This document shows, in pieces, positions 1 through 12,100 of a stretch of 34,749 bases of DNA. The stretch lies in contig WGLZ01000029.1 in assembly GCA_016471375.1 (NCBI GenBank), positions 1 to 34,749 of the forward strand, given 5' to 3'. The notes beneath the pieces are model-generated. The model was given only the letters and a program-made list of their open reading frames with translations. It had not been told where the DNA came from and did no database searches. Within the stretch, counting starts at the first letter, position 1. Each line of letters begins with the position of its first letter. This DNA comes from Cyanobacteria bacterium RI_101. GTDB lineage: Bacteria > Cyanobacteriota > Cyanobacteriia > Cyanobacteriales > Microcystaceae. Both the position numbers and the translations under genes were made by a program.

Positions 1-102
1 AGTTTCCAAGTTGCTCATCTCTCCTGGATGGTCTAATTGCCAGAGGGCGGCTGCTAGTTCTTTAGTGTGATGGTCAATACGAGCTTTAAGTTCAGGTGTC
101 AT
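1..102 (-). CDS. Transposase N-terminus, ISKra4-like (partial)
   Basis: Only the first 34 codons are in the window; the gene continues off the left edge. The translation starts MTPELKARIDHH and continues with LAAALWQLDHPGEMSNLE. From memory this resembles the start of cyanobacterial ISKra4-family transposases (MTPE..., then a short acidic helix before the conserved 'LE.IE..VR' segment). An AAGGA ribosome-binding site lies 7 nt before the ATG. The gene is divergent from the giant gene, whose start codon is only 77 bp away, so the end of the element must fall within or very near that gap. The family call rests on a short stretch and could be wrong. Confidence 0.5.
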   Translation of the reverse strand, partial: MTPELKARIDHHTKELAAALWQLDHPGEMSNLET

Positions 103-179
103 TTTGAATCCTTGGTTGAATGATTGATTTTTAGCTATTATAAGTCATCTAATTATACCTTAAAATCGACAAAAACTCA

Positions 180-3100
180 ATGAGTATTTATGCTTATTGC
201 AAATCTGAGATGCTCCCTGGAGGGAACAGCAATAGTGTGAGTAGTCAACTGGCTTCCGGTGTCACCCAGATTTTCTCCACTGGTAGTGCATTTGCGGCGC
301 TAAAAAGCGATGGCTCTGTTGTTACGTGGGGTGACTCCAGCTATGGAGGGAACAGCAGTAGTGTGAGCAGTCAACTGGCATCCGGTGTCACCCAGATTTT
401 CTCCACTGGTCGTGCATTTGCGGCGCTAAAAAGCGATGGCTCTGTTGTTACCTGGGGTGGCTCCAGCTATGGAGGGGACAGCAGTAGTGTGAGTAGTCAG
501 TTGGCTTCCGGTGTCACCCAGATTTTCTCCAATTATCGTGCATTTGCGGCGCTAAAAAGTGATGGCTCTGTTGTTACCTGGGGCTACTCCAGCTGGGGCG
601 GAGACAGTAGTAGTGTGAGTAGCTGTCTCACATCCGGTGTCACCCAGATTTTCTCCACTTATAGTGCATTTGCAGCGCTAAAAAGCGACGGCTCTGTTGT
701 TACCTGGGGTGACTCCAGCTATGGAGGAAACAGCAGTAGTGTGAGTAGTCAGTTGGCATCCGGCGTTACTCAGATTTTCTCCACTGAATATGCATTTGCG
801 GAGCTAAAAAGCGACGGCTCTGTTGTTACTTGGGGTGGCTCCAGCTATGGAGGGGACAGCAGTAGTGTGAGCAGTCAACTGGCTTCTGGTGTCACCCAGA
901 TTTTCTCCACATCGGGTGCATTTGCGGCGCTAAAAAGCGACGGCTCTGTTGTTACTTGGGGTGGCTCCAGCTATGGAGGGAACAGCAGTAGTGTGAGCAG
1001 TCAACTGGCTTCCGGCGTCACCCAGATTTTCTCCACTAGTAGTGCATTTGCGGCGCTAAAAAGCGATGGCTCTGTTGTTACCTGGGGTGACTCCAGCTAT
1101 GGAGGGAACAGCAGTAGTGTGAGCAGTCAACTGGCTTCTGGTGTCACCCAGATTTTCTCCAATTCTCTTGCATTTGCGGCGCTAAAAAGCGATGGCTCTG
1201 TTGTTACCTGGGGTGGCTCCAGCTATGGAGGGGACAGCAGTAGTGTGAGTAGTCAACTGGCTTCTGGTGTCACCCAGATTTTCTCCAATTATCGTGCATT
1301 TGCGGCGCTAAAAAGCGATGGCTCTGTTGTTACCTGGGGTGACTCCAGCGGTGGAGGGAACAGCAGTAGTGTGAGTAGTCAATTAACCAGTGGGGTGGTA
1401 TCCTTCGCTGACCCATTTAATGATGATCGCCTAGTTCCCTCGACAGTTCCCTCGACTGTAGAAGTTTTCCCCAATCTCAGGGTAAATAGTGTTACTCCTC
1501 CTAGCGCCGCTTTTTCTGAGCAAGAAATTGAAGTAGAATGGACGGTGATTAATGATGGGGATAAATCAACTAATGCTCCCTTCTGGTTTGATGAGGTTTG
1601 GTTATCATTAGATCAAGAATTAGATCAAACCGATATTTATTTAGGTCAACGCAGTAATCCTAATTATTTGCCATCAGGAGAAAGTTATCGCAATAGTCTC
1701 ACCGCTACTTTGCCGAGGGGTATCAATGGAAACTATTATTATTTAGTAGTCACTGATACTGATAATCGGGTCAAAGAAAAGAATGAAGGAGATAATCTTA
1801 CAGCCAGTAATCTAGCTGAAGTTGAATTAACGCCGCCTGCGGATTTAAGAGTGACCCAGGTGCAAGCGCCTAATAACGCTTTTTCGGGAAGGAATGTATC
1901 GATAACTTGGACGGTGACAAATGAAGGAGAAAGGGCAACCCAAGAATCAAGTTGGGTTGATGAAATCTTTTTATCTACTGATACAACTCTTAACGGTAAT
2001 GATATTAGTCTAAGTCGATTGACCCGCACTGGAGGGTTATCGGCGGGCGGTAATTATACCCGAACTGAAACCGTTACTTTACCAGTTGATGTCAATGGAC
2101 AATACTATTTTATTGTCAAAACCGATGTTGATAATCAAGTGTATGAATATGTCTTTGAGACAAACAATACGGGTTTTGACTCTCAACCTACCAATATTGT
2201 TCTTTCTCCTCCGCCAGATTTAGAAGTAGAATTTGTTAATGTTCCAGAAACTGTCGAAGTTGCTGAAGGGTTTACTATTGAATACCAAGTTAGCAATTTA
2301 GGCACTAACTTCTATCTCAATGAATGGGAAGATGGTTTTTATCTTTCCGCTGACCTTAATTTTGACCCAGCAACCGATTATTTCCTAGACCGGGTTGAAC
2401 CCGATTTGAGTCCTTCTTTGGGCACACTATTAACTAAAAATATTATTGTTTCTGAGTCAGACAGTGCGCCCGTTGATTTGTCTCATGTGTATCTACTACT
2501 TGATTATCCATTTTTAATTAGCCCTAGCCTAGAGACTTTACCTTTAACCGCAACAGAAGATGACTATTACTATGGTGATGTTTATGATTATGGTGATATG
2601 ACCGTTAATGCTGGAAACGCCGTAATACTTGAGCCTGATCGTCTTGAGAGAGGTCTTTTAATTAGAGATGACGAAGTAGTAGAAGAACCAGAATTATTCC
2701 AACTCTATTTCCGTGGCAGGGACAAAGATGGTAATCTTATCAGTCAGCGTACCATCATAACTATTGTTGACAATGATGGCCCTACCGGGGTACCAGAAGT
2801 CACTGTTGGCGATGTTGTTATCCATGAGTTTGAATATAGCGGTTCTATTCCCATTGTTTTAAGTCGCCCTAGTAGCGAAACTGTGACTGTAACTTATCAG
2901 ACTCAAGACCTTACCGCTAGGGGAGGAATAGATTATACTAGCTTAAGTAATACGGTGACGTTTGAACCGGGGGAAGTGGTCAAAAACATTTCTCTGAATG
3001 TGGTTCAAGACTATAATACTGAAGAGGAAGAAACCCTAGAATTAGTCATTACTGGTGTAAGTGGTGGCGTGCTTGCAGATGATCGGGGTTTGATTACTAT

Positions 3101-6100
3101 TCCTGCTAATACGGGTTATGGTAGTCAAGAATACCTGGTTGCATTACCAGAAGATTTACGCGGACAATATTATCTGGTTGTGGTAGCAGACGATCGGGAT
3201 GATATTTTCGAGTTGGACAATCAAAACAATATTCGTTTTTCTGACGAACCGATAACGATTACTGCGCCTAGCGAGGATTTGGTTGTTTCTCGTCTTACTC
3301 TCAATCATTCCACAGTTGATGTAGGGACTTATCTTGTTGCTAACTGGACAGTTACCAATGCAGGCAGTAAAGCGACCCGATTTTTTGCCTATGGTGATGA
3401 TGAGTATCCTGAATTAGTAGATCGGATTGTTCTTTCACAAGATAATATCTTGGGCAATGATGATGATATTGTTTTAGCAGAGACAGGTTTCACTCCTGAC
3501 GTTTTACCGTCTTACGCTAGCGTATTTAGCGACCCTAGCAAATATTATGCCAAAAACCACATTAGTTATTTACGAGCCGGTGATTCATTCGAGCGTAATA
3601 CCAGAGCGGCGCTTATTCCCTTTAATGTTGCGCCGGGTCACTATAATCTGTTTCTAACTACGGACAGCAGTGGCATTATTTACGAGGCCGATGAAACGAA
3701 TAATTACGCCCAAATTCCCATTACTATTACTCGAAATTTACCTGATTTAGACGTTATTGATATTCAAGCGCCGTCTGTTGCGGGTTCTGGCTTACCTTTT
3801 ACCGTAAGCTGGACAGTTAACAATACAGGTTCTGATTTATTCAGTAATCATAATTGGTATGACAGGGTTTATTTATCCCGCGATCAAGTCATTAGTCAAG
3901 ACGATTATCAGCTAGGCAACCGGCGAGTTTTCCAATCCTATTTCGATGAAAATAATCAATATACGGTTGCTCTCGAATCGACTATTCCCAGTGACGCGGT
4001 AGGCGAATATTATGTATTAGTTGCTGCCGATATCAATGGAAATGTTTTTGAGACTAACAATAATAACAATGTGTTGGCAAGTACAGCGTTAACCACCGTT
4101 GTCTCCTCTACCTATCCCGATGTTGTCATTGAGAATTTAGAACTGCCTGCGACTGGCATTAGTGGACAAGAAACCAGTTTTGATTGGACATTCAATTATG
4201 CTGGCGAACGACCGAGGAGCAACATCAAAACTAATTTTTATCTCTCCACAGATCGTACCTTAAATCAGTATGAAGATATTTATCTGGGATCTAATTCTAG
4301 TAATTTTGATGTGACCAGACCTACTGTTTATCTTAATGACATTACGGTTGCTGAAGGTGATGGGGTAGTTTATTTATCTATCACTTTAGATCGTCCTAGT
4401 TATGTTCCTCTTCGGTTGGGTTATAGCTTCAACGCCACAGAACCCAATCTTTACCAAGATGTCATTGACCCTGAAAACGAGTTAGACATTATTACTATTC
4501 CTGCGGGGATGATTTTAATTAACCTCCCTGTAAAAATTGTTGATGATGGAATTATCGAGGGCAATAAATCATTTAGCGTTACTTTAACGGGTCTATTTGA
4601 TGCTGGTCAAGTTATCTATGGCAAGCAGGAGGGATTGGTGACCATAATTGACGATGATAGTCAAGGAATTCCCAATATTTCCGTTGGCGATGTCAGCGTC
4701 GCTGAGACTCAAAAATTTGCTCAGATTCCCATTATTTTAGATAAAGCGAGTACTCAATCAATTACCCTTAACTATACGACTCAATCAGGAACGGCTCAAG
4801 CCGGTTTGGATTTTTATCACAAAACTGGAACAGTTACCTTTGCGGCTGGTGAAACTGTACAGAATATTGCGGTAGATTTAATTGGTGACTTCTCCCCAGA
4901 AAATGCGGAAACCTTTTCTTTAGTCATTACCGATCCGAGTAGTGGCAACATTGTTGATAATACCGGAACCATTACTATTACTGCGGATGATAAGTCTCAA
5001 AACGTTGCTAATTCGACAACTGTCTCTGTGCCCAGGGGTCTATCGGGTAATTATTATCTAATTTCCCAAACTGATAGTCTCAATAAAATCGAGGAATCAG
5101 GGGGCGAAAATAACAATATTACTGTCAGTGACAATCCTGTAGATATTATTCTTTTACCTCCTGCCGATTTGACCGTAACTGGCATTAATTTACTAGCTAA
5201 CAGTGCCAGTGTGGGCAATAATATTACCTTAAATTATACAGTCGCCAACCAAGGGGTGGATCCTGCTTATGGTATTTGGTATGATTCCATTTACCTTTCT
5301 AGTGATCCAATCTGGGATATTGATGATGTCAAAGTCGGAACGATTAAACAAGAAAGGGAAGTTTTTGCAGGGGAGAGTTACAGTTCAGGAGGAACTTTCC
5401 AAGTACTGGGAGTCGCAACGGGCGACTACTATGTTTTGGTACGGAGCGATATTCGCAACCAAGTACCGGAGACCAATGACAATAACAATTTGCGAAGTTC
5501 TGCAAGTCTATTAACCGTTGAGGTTCAGGAACTCAGCTTAGACACCCCAGCGACGGGAATTATTGCTCAGTCAGAAGCTGTTTACTATCGGGTAGATATT
5601 GCCGAGGGAGAAAGTTTACTGATCAATTTCGATGGCGAATTTTCTACTGGTTTTAATGAATTGTATGTCAGTTACGGCGAAATGCCAACGCGGGCTAATT
5701 TTGACTATGGGTATAGTGAACCCGTAGCCGTGGATCAACGAGTATTAGTCCCCACAACGGAAGCGGGAACTTATTATATCTTGGCTTATGGCAATACGGT
5801 TCCTGACTACATGGGATCTGAAAATGGCTTTAACTATACGATAGAAGCCACAACCATTGATTTTTCTATCTTAGATACCAATTTTGGAGTCGGTGGAACC
5901 GCCGGAAATCGCACTATTGAGATTAATGGCAATAAATTTGACTTAACAACAACTGCAACGCTAAAAAATGAGGCTGGAGTAAGTTTAGCCGCAACTTCTT
6001 ATTATTTGGTTGATTCTACCCAGATGTATGCAACTTTTGATTTAAAACAAGTTGATTTAGGAGTTTATGATGTTGTTATTGCCAATGGATTGGGGGACAG

Positions 6101-9100
6101 TTACACTGTAAAAGATGGACTAAATGTCATAGACACTAACTCTGATGGTCAATTCTTTTCACAAATATTGGGACCATCTAGTGTTAGACCAAATCAATTA
6201 AACTCGGTAAAAGTAGTTTATGCTAATTTGGGAATTAATGATATACTAACACCTATTATTTATGTGTCTTCTCCAACTGGTACACCTATAGGAATTTCAA
6301 GTAAACAACTTGTTGTGGATACACAGGCATTTATTGTATCACCATCCAAAGAACCATCCCAAATTATTAGACCTAATGAAACCAGAACACTCTCTTTAGT
6401 GTACGAATCAAGTACACCACTTATCAACTTTGATATTCATATAATCAGGGATGATAATTCTCAAATAATTGATGTTGATACCTTAAAAGAAAATTTATCT
6501 CCCATAGGTTGGTCAAAAACTGAATGGGAAGATTTATTCTCAGATTATTTATTGGCACAAATTGATAATCTAGATCAGATTAATGGTGCAACGTTTGGAG
6601 AATTAGTAACTTTCATAAGCGAAGTAAGTAGAGGATTCTTCAATCAAGAAGAAGAAATTATATCTATTGGTTCTGTACTAAAATCCGTAATCGACGAATA
6701 CATTATTATGTCCCTCTCTGATGAAATAGGTTTAGTTTTAGATCCATTAACAGGTGAACCTTTGGAAAGGTGGAATAAAATATTCTATTACTACCTACTC
6801 GATACCAATATATCCAACTCTGAAATTTCTCAAAATTTACTGCAATCAGATCAGAAATTTGTAACTTTAGCAAAAGCGAGTTGTGGTGGAAATTTTGAGG
6901 CTTCTTTAAAAGAAGTATTAGAAAGAGAAGGAGGCTATGTTGATAATTCCAAAGATCCAGGTGGTGCCACAAATAAGGGCATTACACAGAACACATATGA
7001 TGAGTATAGAAAAAAGAAGGGTTGGGATAAAAAAAATGTTAAAGAGATTTCACAGGACGAAGTAGAAGCGATTTACAAAACGGAATATTGGGATCCGTCG
7101 GGGGCTGCTAACCTAGAACCTGGTCTAGCTTTAGTTCATTTTGATGCTTCTGTAAATCAAGGACCAAATTGGGCAACAAAAGCACTAATACAGATTCAAA
7201 ATGATCCTAATCTTAAAACTACAGAGCAAAAAATTACCGCATATTTGAAATTAAGACAGGATCGATACGATGATTTAATCAAAAAAAATTCTAAGCTTAA
7301 AACCTTTGAAAAAGGATGGGACAACAGACTTGAGGATATAAAAGAACAGGCATTCGCTCTCCAATGTAGTTGTCAATCAAAAACTCAAAGTCAGTCACTA
7401 GAATTAGTGATTCAATCAGTCGAGTCTAATCAATGTAAACCACCAGATGATGATCCACCAGATGATGATCCACCATCACCACCATCACCACCAGATCACC
7501 CCCCACCAGACGACTACAATCCGCCAGTAGTTATTTCTCGTGACCCCAACGACATTTTAGGGCCAGATGGCTTTGGGGAAGAAAACTGGGTCAGCGCCAA
7601 TCAACCCCTCAACTACACCATCCGCTTTGAAAACGACGCTGAACTCGCCACCGCTCCCGCCCAAACTGTCCGCATTACCCAACAACTAGATACCGATTTA
7701 GACCTCAGCGCCTTCCGCCTAGGAAACTTTGGCTTTGGTGAATACGTCTTTGAAATTCCCAATGACCAAGCCGTCTATCAAAATCGCCTCGACTTAACCG
7801 AGACCCTCGGTGTTTATGTAGATGTTTTTGCGGGCATTGATATTCTCAACGGTCGAGCCTTCTGGGAATTAACCGCCATTGATCCAAAAACGGGAGAATT
7901 ACCCGCCAATGTCTTAGAAGGATTCCTACCCCCCAACGAAGATGGAATCGAAGGAGAAGGTTTTGTTACCTACACCATCAACGCTAATCGCAACGTGGAA
8001 TCAGGCGCGATTGTAGATGCAGAAGCAGAAATTGTCTTTGACATCAACGAGCCAATCATTACTCCCGCTATCTTTAACACCCTAGACGCCGAAAAACCCA
8101 CCAGCGCAATTACCAACCTCCCCACAACCACCGAAGAAACAGCCTTCGTCGTAGAGTGGGCTGGAGAGGATGACCCCGAAGGCTCAGGAATTCGTGGTTA
8201 CACTATTTATGTCTCTGCCAACAATGGACTCTTTACGCCTTGGTTAAGCAATACCAGCGAAACCGAAGCCATTTTCAGAGGACAATCAGGCAATACCTAC
8301 GAGTTTTACTCCGTTGCTATCGATAACGCCGGGAACTGGGAACTAATCCCTAGCGAAGCCGATACGTTCACAACGATTAATTCCTCTGACCCCGACCTCA
8401 CCGCCCCCGTCATCCTCGAATTTCTCAACCTTCCCTCCGCCAACTCCTTCGACCCCGTCGCATTCTTAGATGTCCGCTTCTCCGAAGCCATTAACCTCGA
8501 CACCTTCAATGCGAACGATCTGAGTCTGAGCCGCGACGGCGAACCGCTCAGCCTCGATAACCGGGTGACCATCACCCCCCAGGGCGACAATATTTACCGC
8601 ATCGCCGGCCTTAGCGACTTCACCACCAGCCCCGGCGCCTATAGCCTGCAAGTCAACGCCAACGGTATCGAAGATAACGCCCGTAATGCGGGGAATGAAA
8701 CCGAAACCGTCACCTTCACCATCAACGCCCCCGCCACGCCAGGCGTCACCATCGCCCAAACCGGAGGCAACACCGCCGTCACCGAAGGCGGCAACAACGA
8801 CAGCTACATCATCGTCCTCGACGCCCAACCCACCGCCCCCGTCACCGTCACCCTCACCGTCGGCAATGGCATTGAGACCAACGCCACCAGCCTCACCTTC
8901 GACGCCAGCAACTGGAATCAGAGCCAAATCGTCACCGTCACCGCCCTGGACGACGCCGTCCCTGAAGGCGCCCAAAGCGCCACCATCAGCCACAGCGTCA
9001 GCAGTAGCGACAGCAACTACAACGGCCTGACCGTCCCCAACATTACCGTTACCCTAAACGACAACGACGCCGAACTGGGGGGACAAGTTTGGCTCGACAG

Positions 9101-12100
9101 CAACGGCGACGGCGTTAAACAAGACTCGGAAAACATCCTCAGCGGCTGGACAGTCTTCCTCGACAACAACAACGACGGCGAACTCAATAACAACGAACCC
9201 TTCCTCCTCACCGATGCAAACGGCGCCTATCGGTTCGCCGATCTGCGCCCCGGTAACTACATCGTCGCCCAAGTCCTAGAGGCGGGTCACGAACAAACCT
9301 ATCCCATCTTCAATATCACCACCACCGCCGCCGCCATTCCCCTCTCCATTCCCACGATTCAGTTTGGCAATCCCCTCACCCTTTCGGATGAGTATCTCTA
9401 TGTTAGTCCCGCCGACCCCGCCCCCGGCGAAACCCTCCTCAACTTCAACCGCGCCGCCTACCAAGTGACCGAAAACGGCGCCGCCGTCACCGAGATTGTC
9501 ATTACCCGGAGCGGCGACCTGAGCGAAACTGCCAGCGTCCTAGTCCTGCTCAGCAATGGCACCGCCGAAGGCTGTGGTTGCGCCGCCAGTTCCACCAGCA
9601 ACGACTTCCAAAACCAAACCCTCAGCGTCACCTTTGCCCCCGGCGAAACCGCAAAAATCCTCCCCGTTGAAAACGCGATTTTCAACAACCCCAACGCCCT
9701 GCGGATTCGGGACGACAATAAAACCGAAGGGGATGAATATTTCACCCTTCAACTCAGTAGCCCCAGCAACGGGGCAACCCTGGGCGACAACAGCGCCGCC
9801 ACCGTCACCATCCTCGATAACGAAACGGTCTCAGCGTCCACCACACCCAGCGCTTCCCCGAGCAACGACGCCGCCACCGCCCTGATCAACCTCGACGACT
9901 TCTGGGCCCATGGCCGCTTCGCCAACATCGCCGGGCAAGGTTACGCCACTGTGATCATCGACACCGGCATTGACCTCAACCATCCCCTCTTTGGCCCGGA
10001 TCTCGACAACAACGGCATTGCCGACAAAATTATTTACCAATACGACTTCGCCGACAACGATAGCGACGCCAGCGACAACAATAACCACGGCTCCCATGTG
10101 GCCAGTATCGTCGCCCAAATCGCCCCTGAGTCTAACCTCATTGTCCTCAAAGTCTTTGGCGACGACGGTTCCGGTTACTTCGCCGACCTAGAAGCCGCCC
10201 TACAATGGGTCAACAGCAATGCGGCAACCTACAATATCGCCTCCGTTAACCTCTCCCTCGGCGACAGTCAAAACTGGACAACGGAAGTCGGACGCTACGG
10301 TATTGGCGATGAATTAGCGGCGATCGCCAACCAAAACATCTTAGTCGCCGCCGCCGCTGGCAACAGTTTCTACACCTTTAACAGCGCCCCCGGTCTGGCC
10401 TATCCCGCAGTCGACCCCAACGTTATCTCCGTGGGGGCGGTCTGGGCCGATGACTTTGGCTCCCGCGCCTTTGGCAACGGCGCAACGGATTACGCGACCT
10501 TTGCCGACGCGATCGCCTCCTTCTCCCAACGTCATCCCCTCCTAGACGTCTTTGCCCCCGGTATTTTAATCACCGGCGCTAATGCGACCGGCGGCGCCAT
10601 CAGCATGGGCGGCACCTCCCAAGCCACCCCCTACATCTCGGCCATCGCCACCCTCTCTCAACAGATTGCCCAAACCTATTTAGGGCGAGAATTAACCCTA
10701 AGCGAATTTAAATTCCTGCTAGACACAACCAGCGATCTGATCATCGATGGCGACGACGAAGCCGATAACGTGGTCAACACCGGCAGTTCTTATCCCCGCC
10801 TTAATGTCTTGGCTCTCGGGGAAGCGATTCTGACCCTGGGCGACGGTTCCCAAGGCTCTCAATCCGGTAATACGGGCAATGACGGCGCTGGCGATTCTCC
10901 CTACGCGCCCGTCAACACCGTGAGCCTAGTTCATACCGTCACCCTCGGCGCTGGTCAAGTGCTCGAAAATCTCAACTTCGGTAATCAGGAAACCATTACC
11001 CCTCAACCGGGAACCATCCAATTCAGCAATTCTGCCTACTCCGTTAACGAAGACGGTACGGTGGTTACCGCTATCACCCTAACCCGCACTGGGGGAAGTG
11101 ACGGCGCCGTCAGTGTGACCTTAACTCCTTCTAATGGCACGGCGACCAGTCCCGCCGACTTTGATAACACAGCCATTACCGTCAACTTTGCCGACGGAGA
11201 AACCAGTAAAACCGTTACGGTTCCCATTGTCGATGACACAACGGTTGAAAACAATGAAACCGTTAACCTGACCCTCAGTAACGCGACTAACGGCGCCGTT
11301 TTAGGAACTCAAACAACTGCCGTTCTCACCATTGTTGACAATGATGTCGCCCAACCGGGAACCATCCAATTCAGCAACTCCGCCTACTCTGTTAACGAAA
11401 ACGGCACAGTCGTTACCGCTATCACCCTAACCCGCACTGGGGGAAGCGACGGCGCCGTCAGTGTGACCTTAACGCCTTCCAACGGCGCCGCCACCAGTCC
11501 CGCCGACTTTGATAATACGGACATTACCGTTAACTTTGCCGACGGAGAAACCAGTAAAACCGTCGCGGTTCCTATTGTCGATGACACAACGGTTGAAAAC
11601 AATGAAACCGTTAACCTGACCCTCAGTAACGCGACTAACGGCGCCGTCTTAGGAACTCAAACTACCGCCGTTCTCACCATTGTTGACAACGATGTGGCCC
11701 AACCGGGAAGTATTGAGTTTAGTAATTCGGCTTACTCTGTTAACGAAGACGGCACGGTCGTTACCGCTATCACCCTAACCCGCACTGGGGGAAGTGACGG
11801 CGCTGTGAGTGTAACCTTAACTCCCTCTAATGGCATTGCCACCAGTCCCGCCGACTTTGATAATACGGACATTACCGTTAACTTTGCCGACGGAGAAACC
11901 AGTAAAACCGTTGCGGTTCCCATTGTCGATGACACAACAGTTGAAAACAATGAAACCGTTAACCTGACCCTCAGTAACGCGACTAACGGCGCCGTCTTAG
12001 GAACTCAAACCACCGCCGTTCTCACCATCATTGACAATGACTCTAGCAGTGGCGGCAATACTATTACCGGCACCGAAGGCAATGACCGACTCAATGGCGC

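Noticed and set aside
219-1400. Regular repeats that could be taken for a CRISPR array
   Set aside because: The period of 126 bp is fully in frame, the units are coding with a clear RCC1-like pattern, and the variable segment is only three codons, far too short for spacers.
8306-10535. Several long open frames antisense to the giant gene or in its other frames
   Set aside because: They arise from the G+C-rich codons of the real gene, have simple Gly/Val/Asp or Pro/Ser/Thr compositions and lack ribosome-binding sites.
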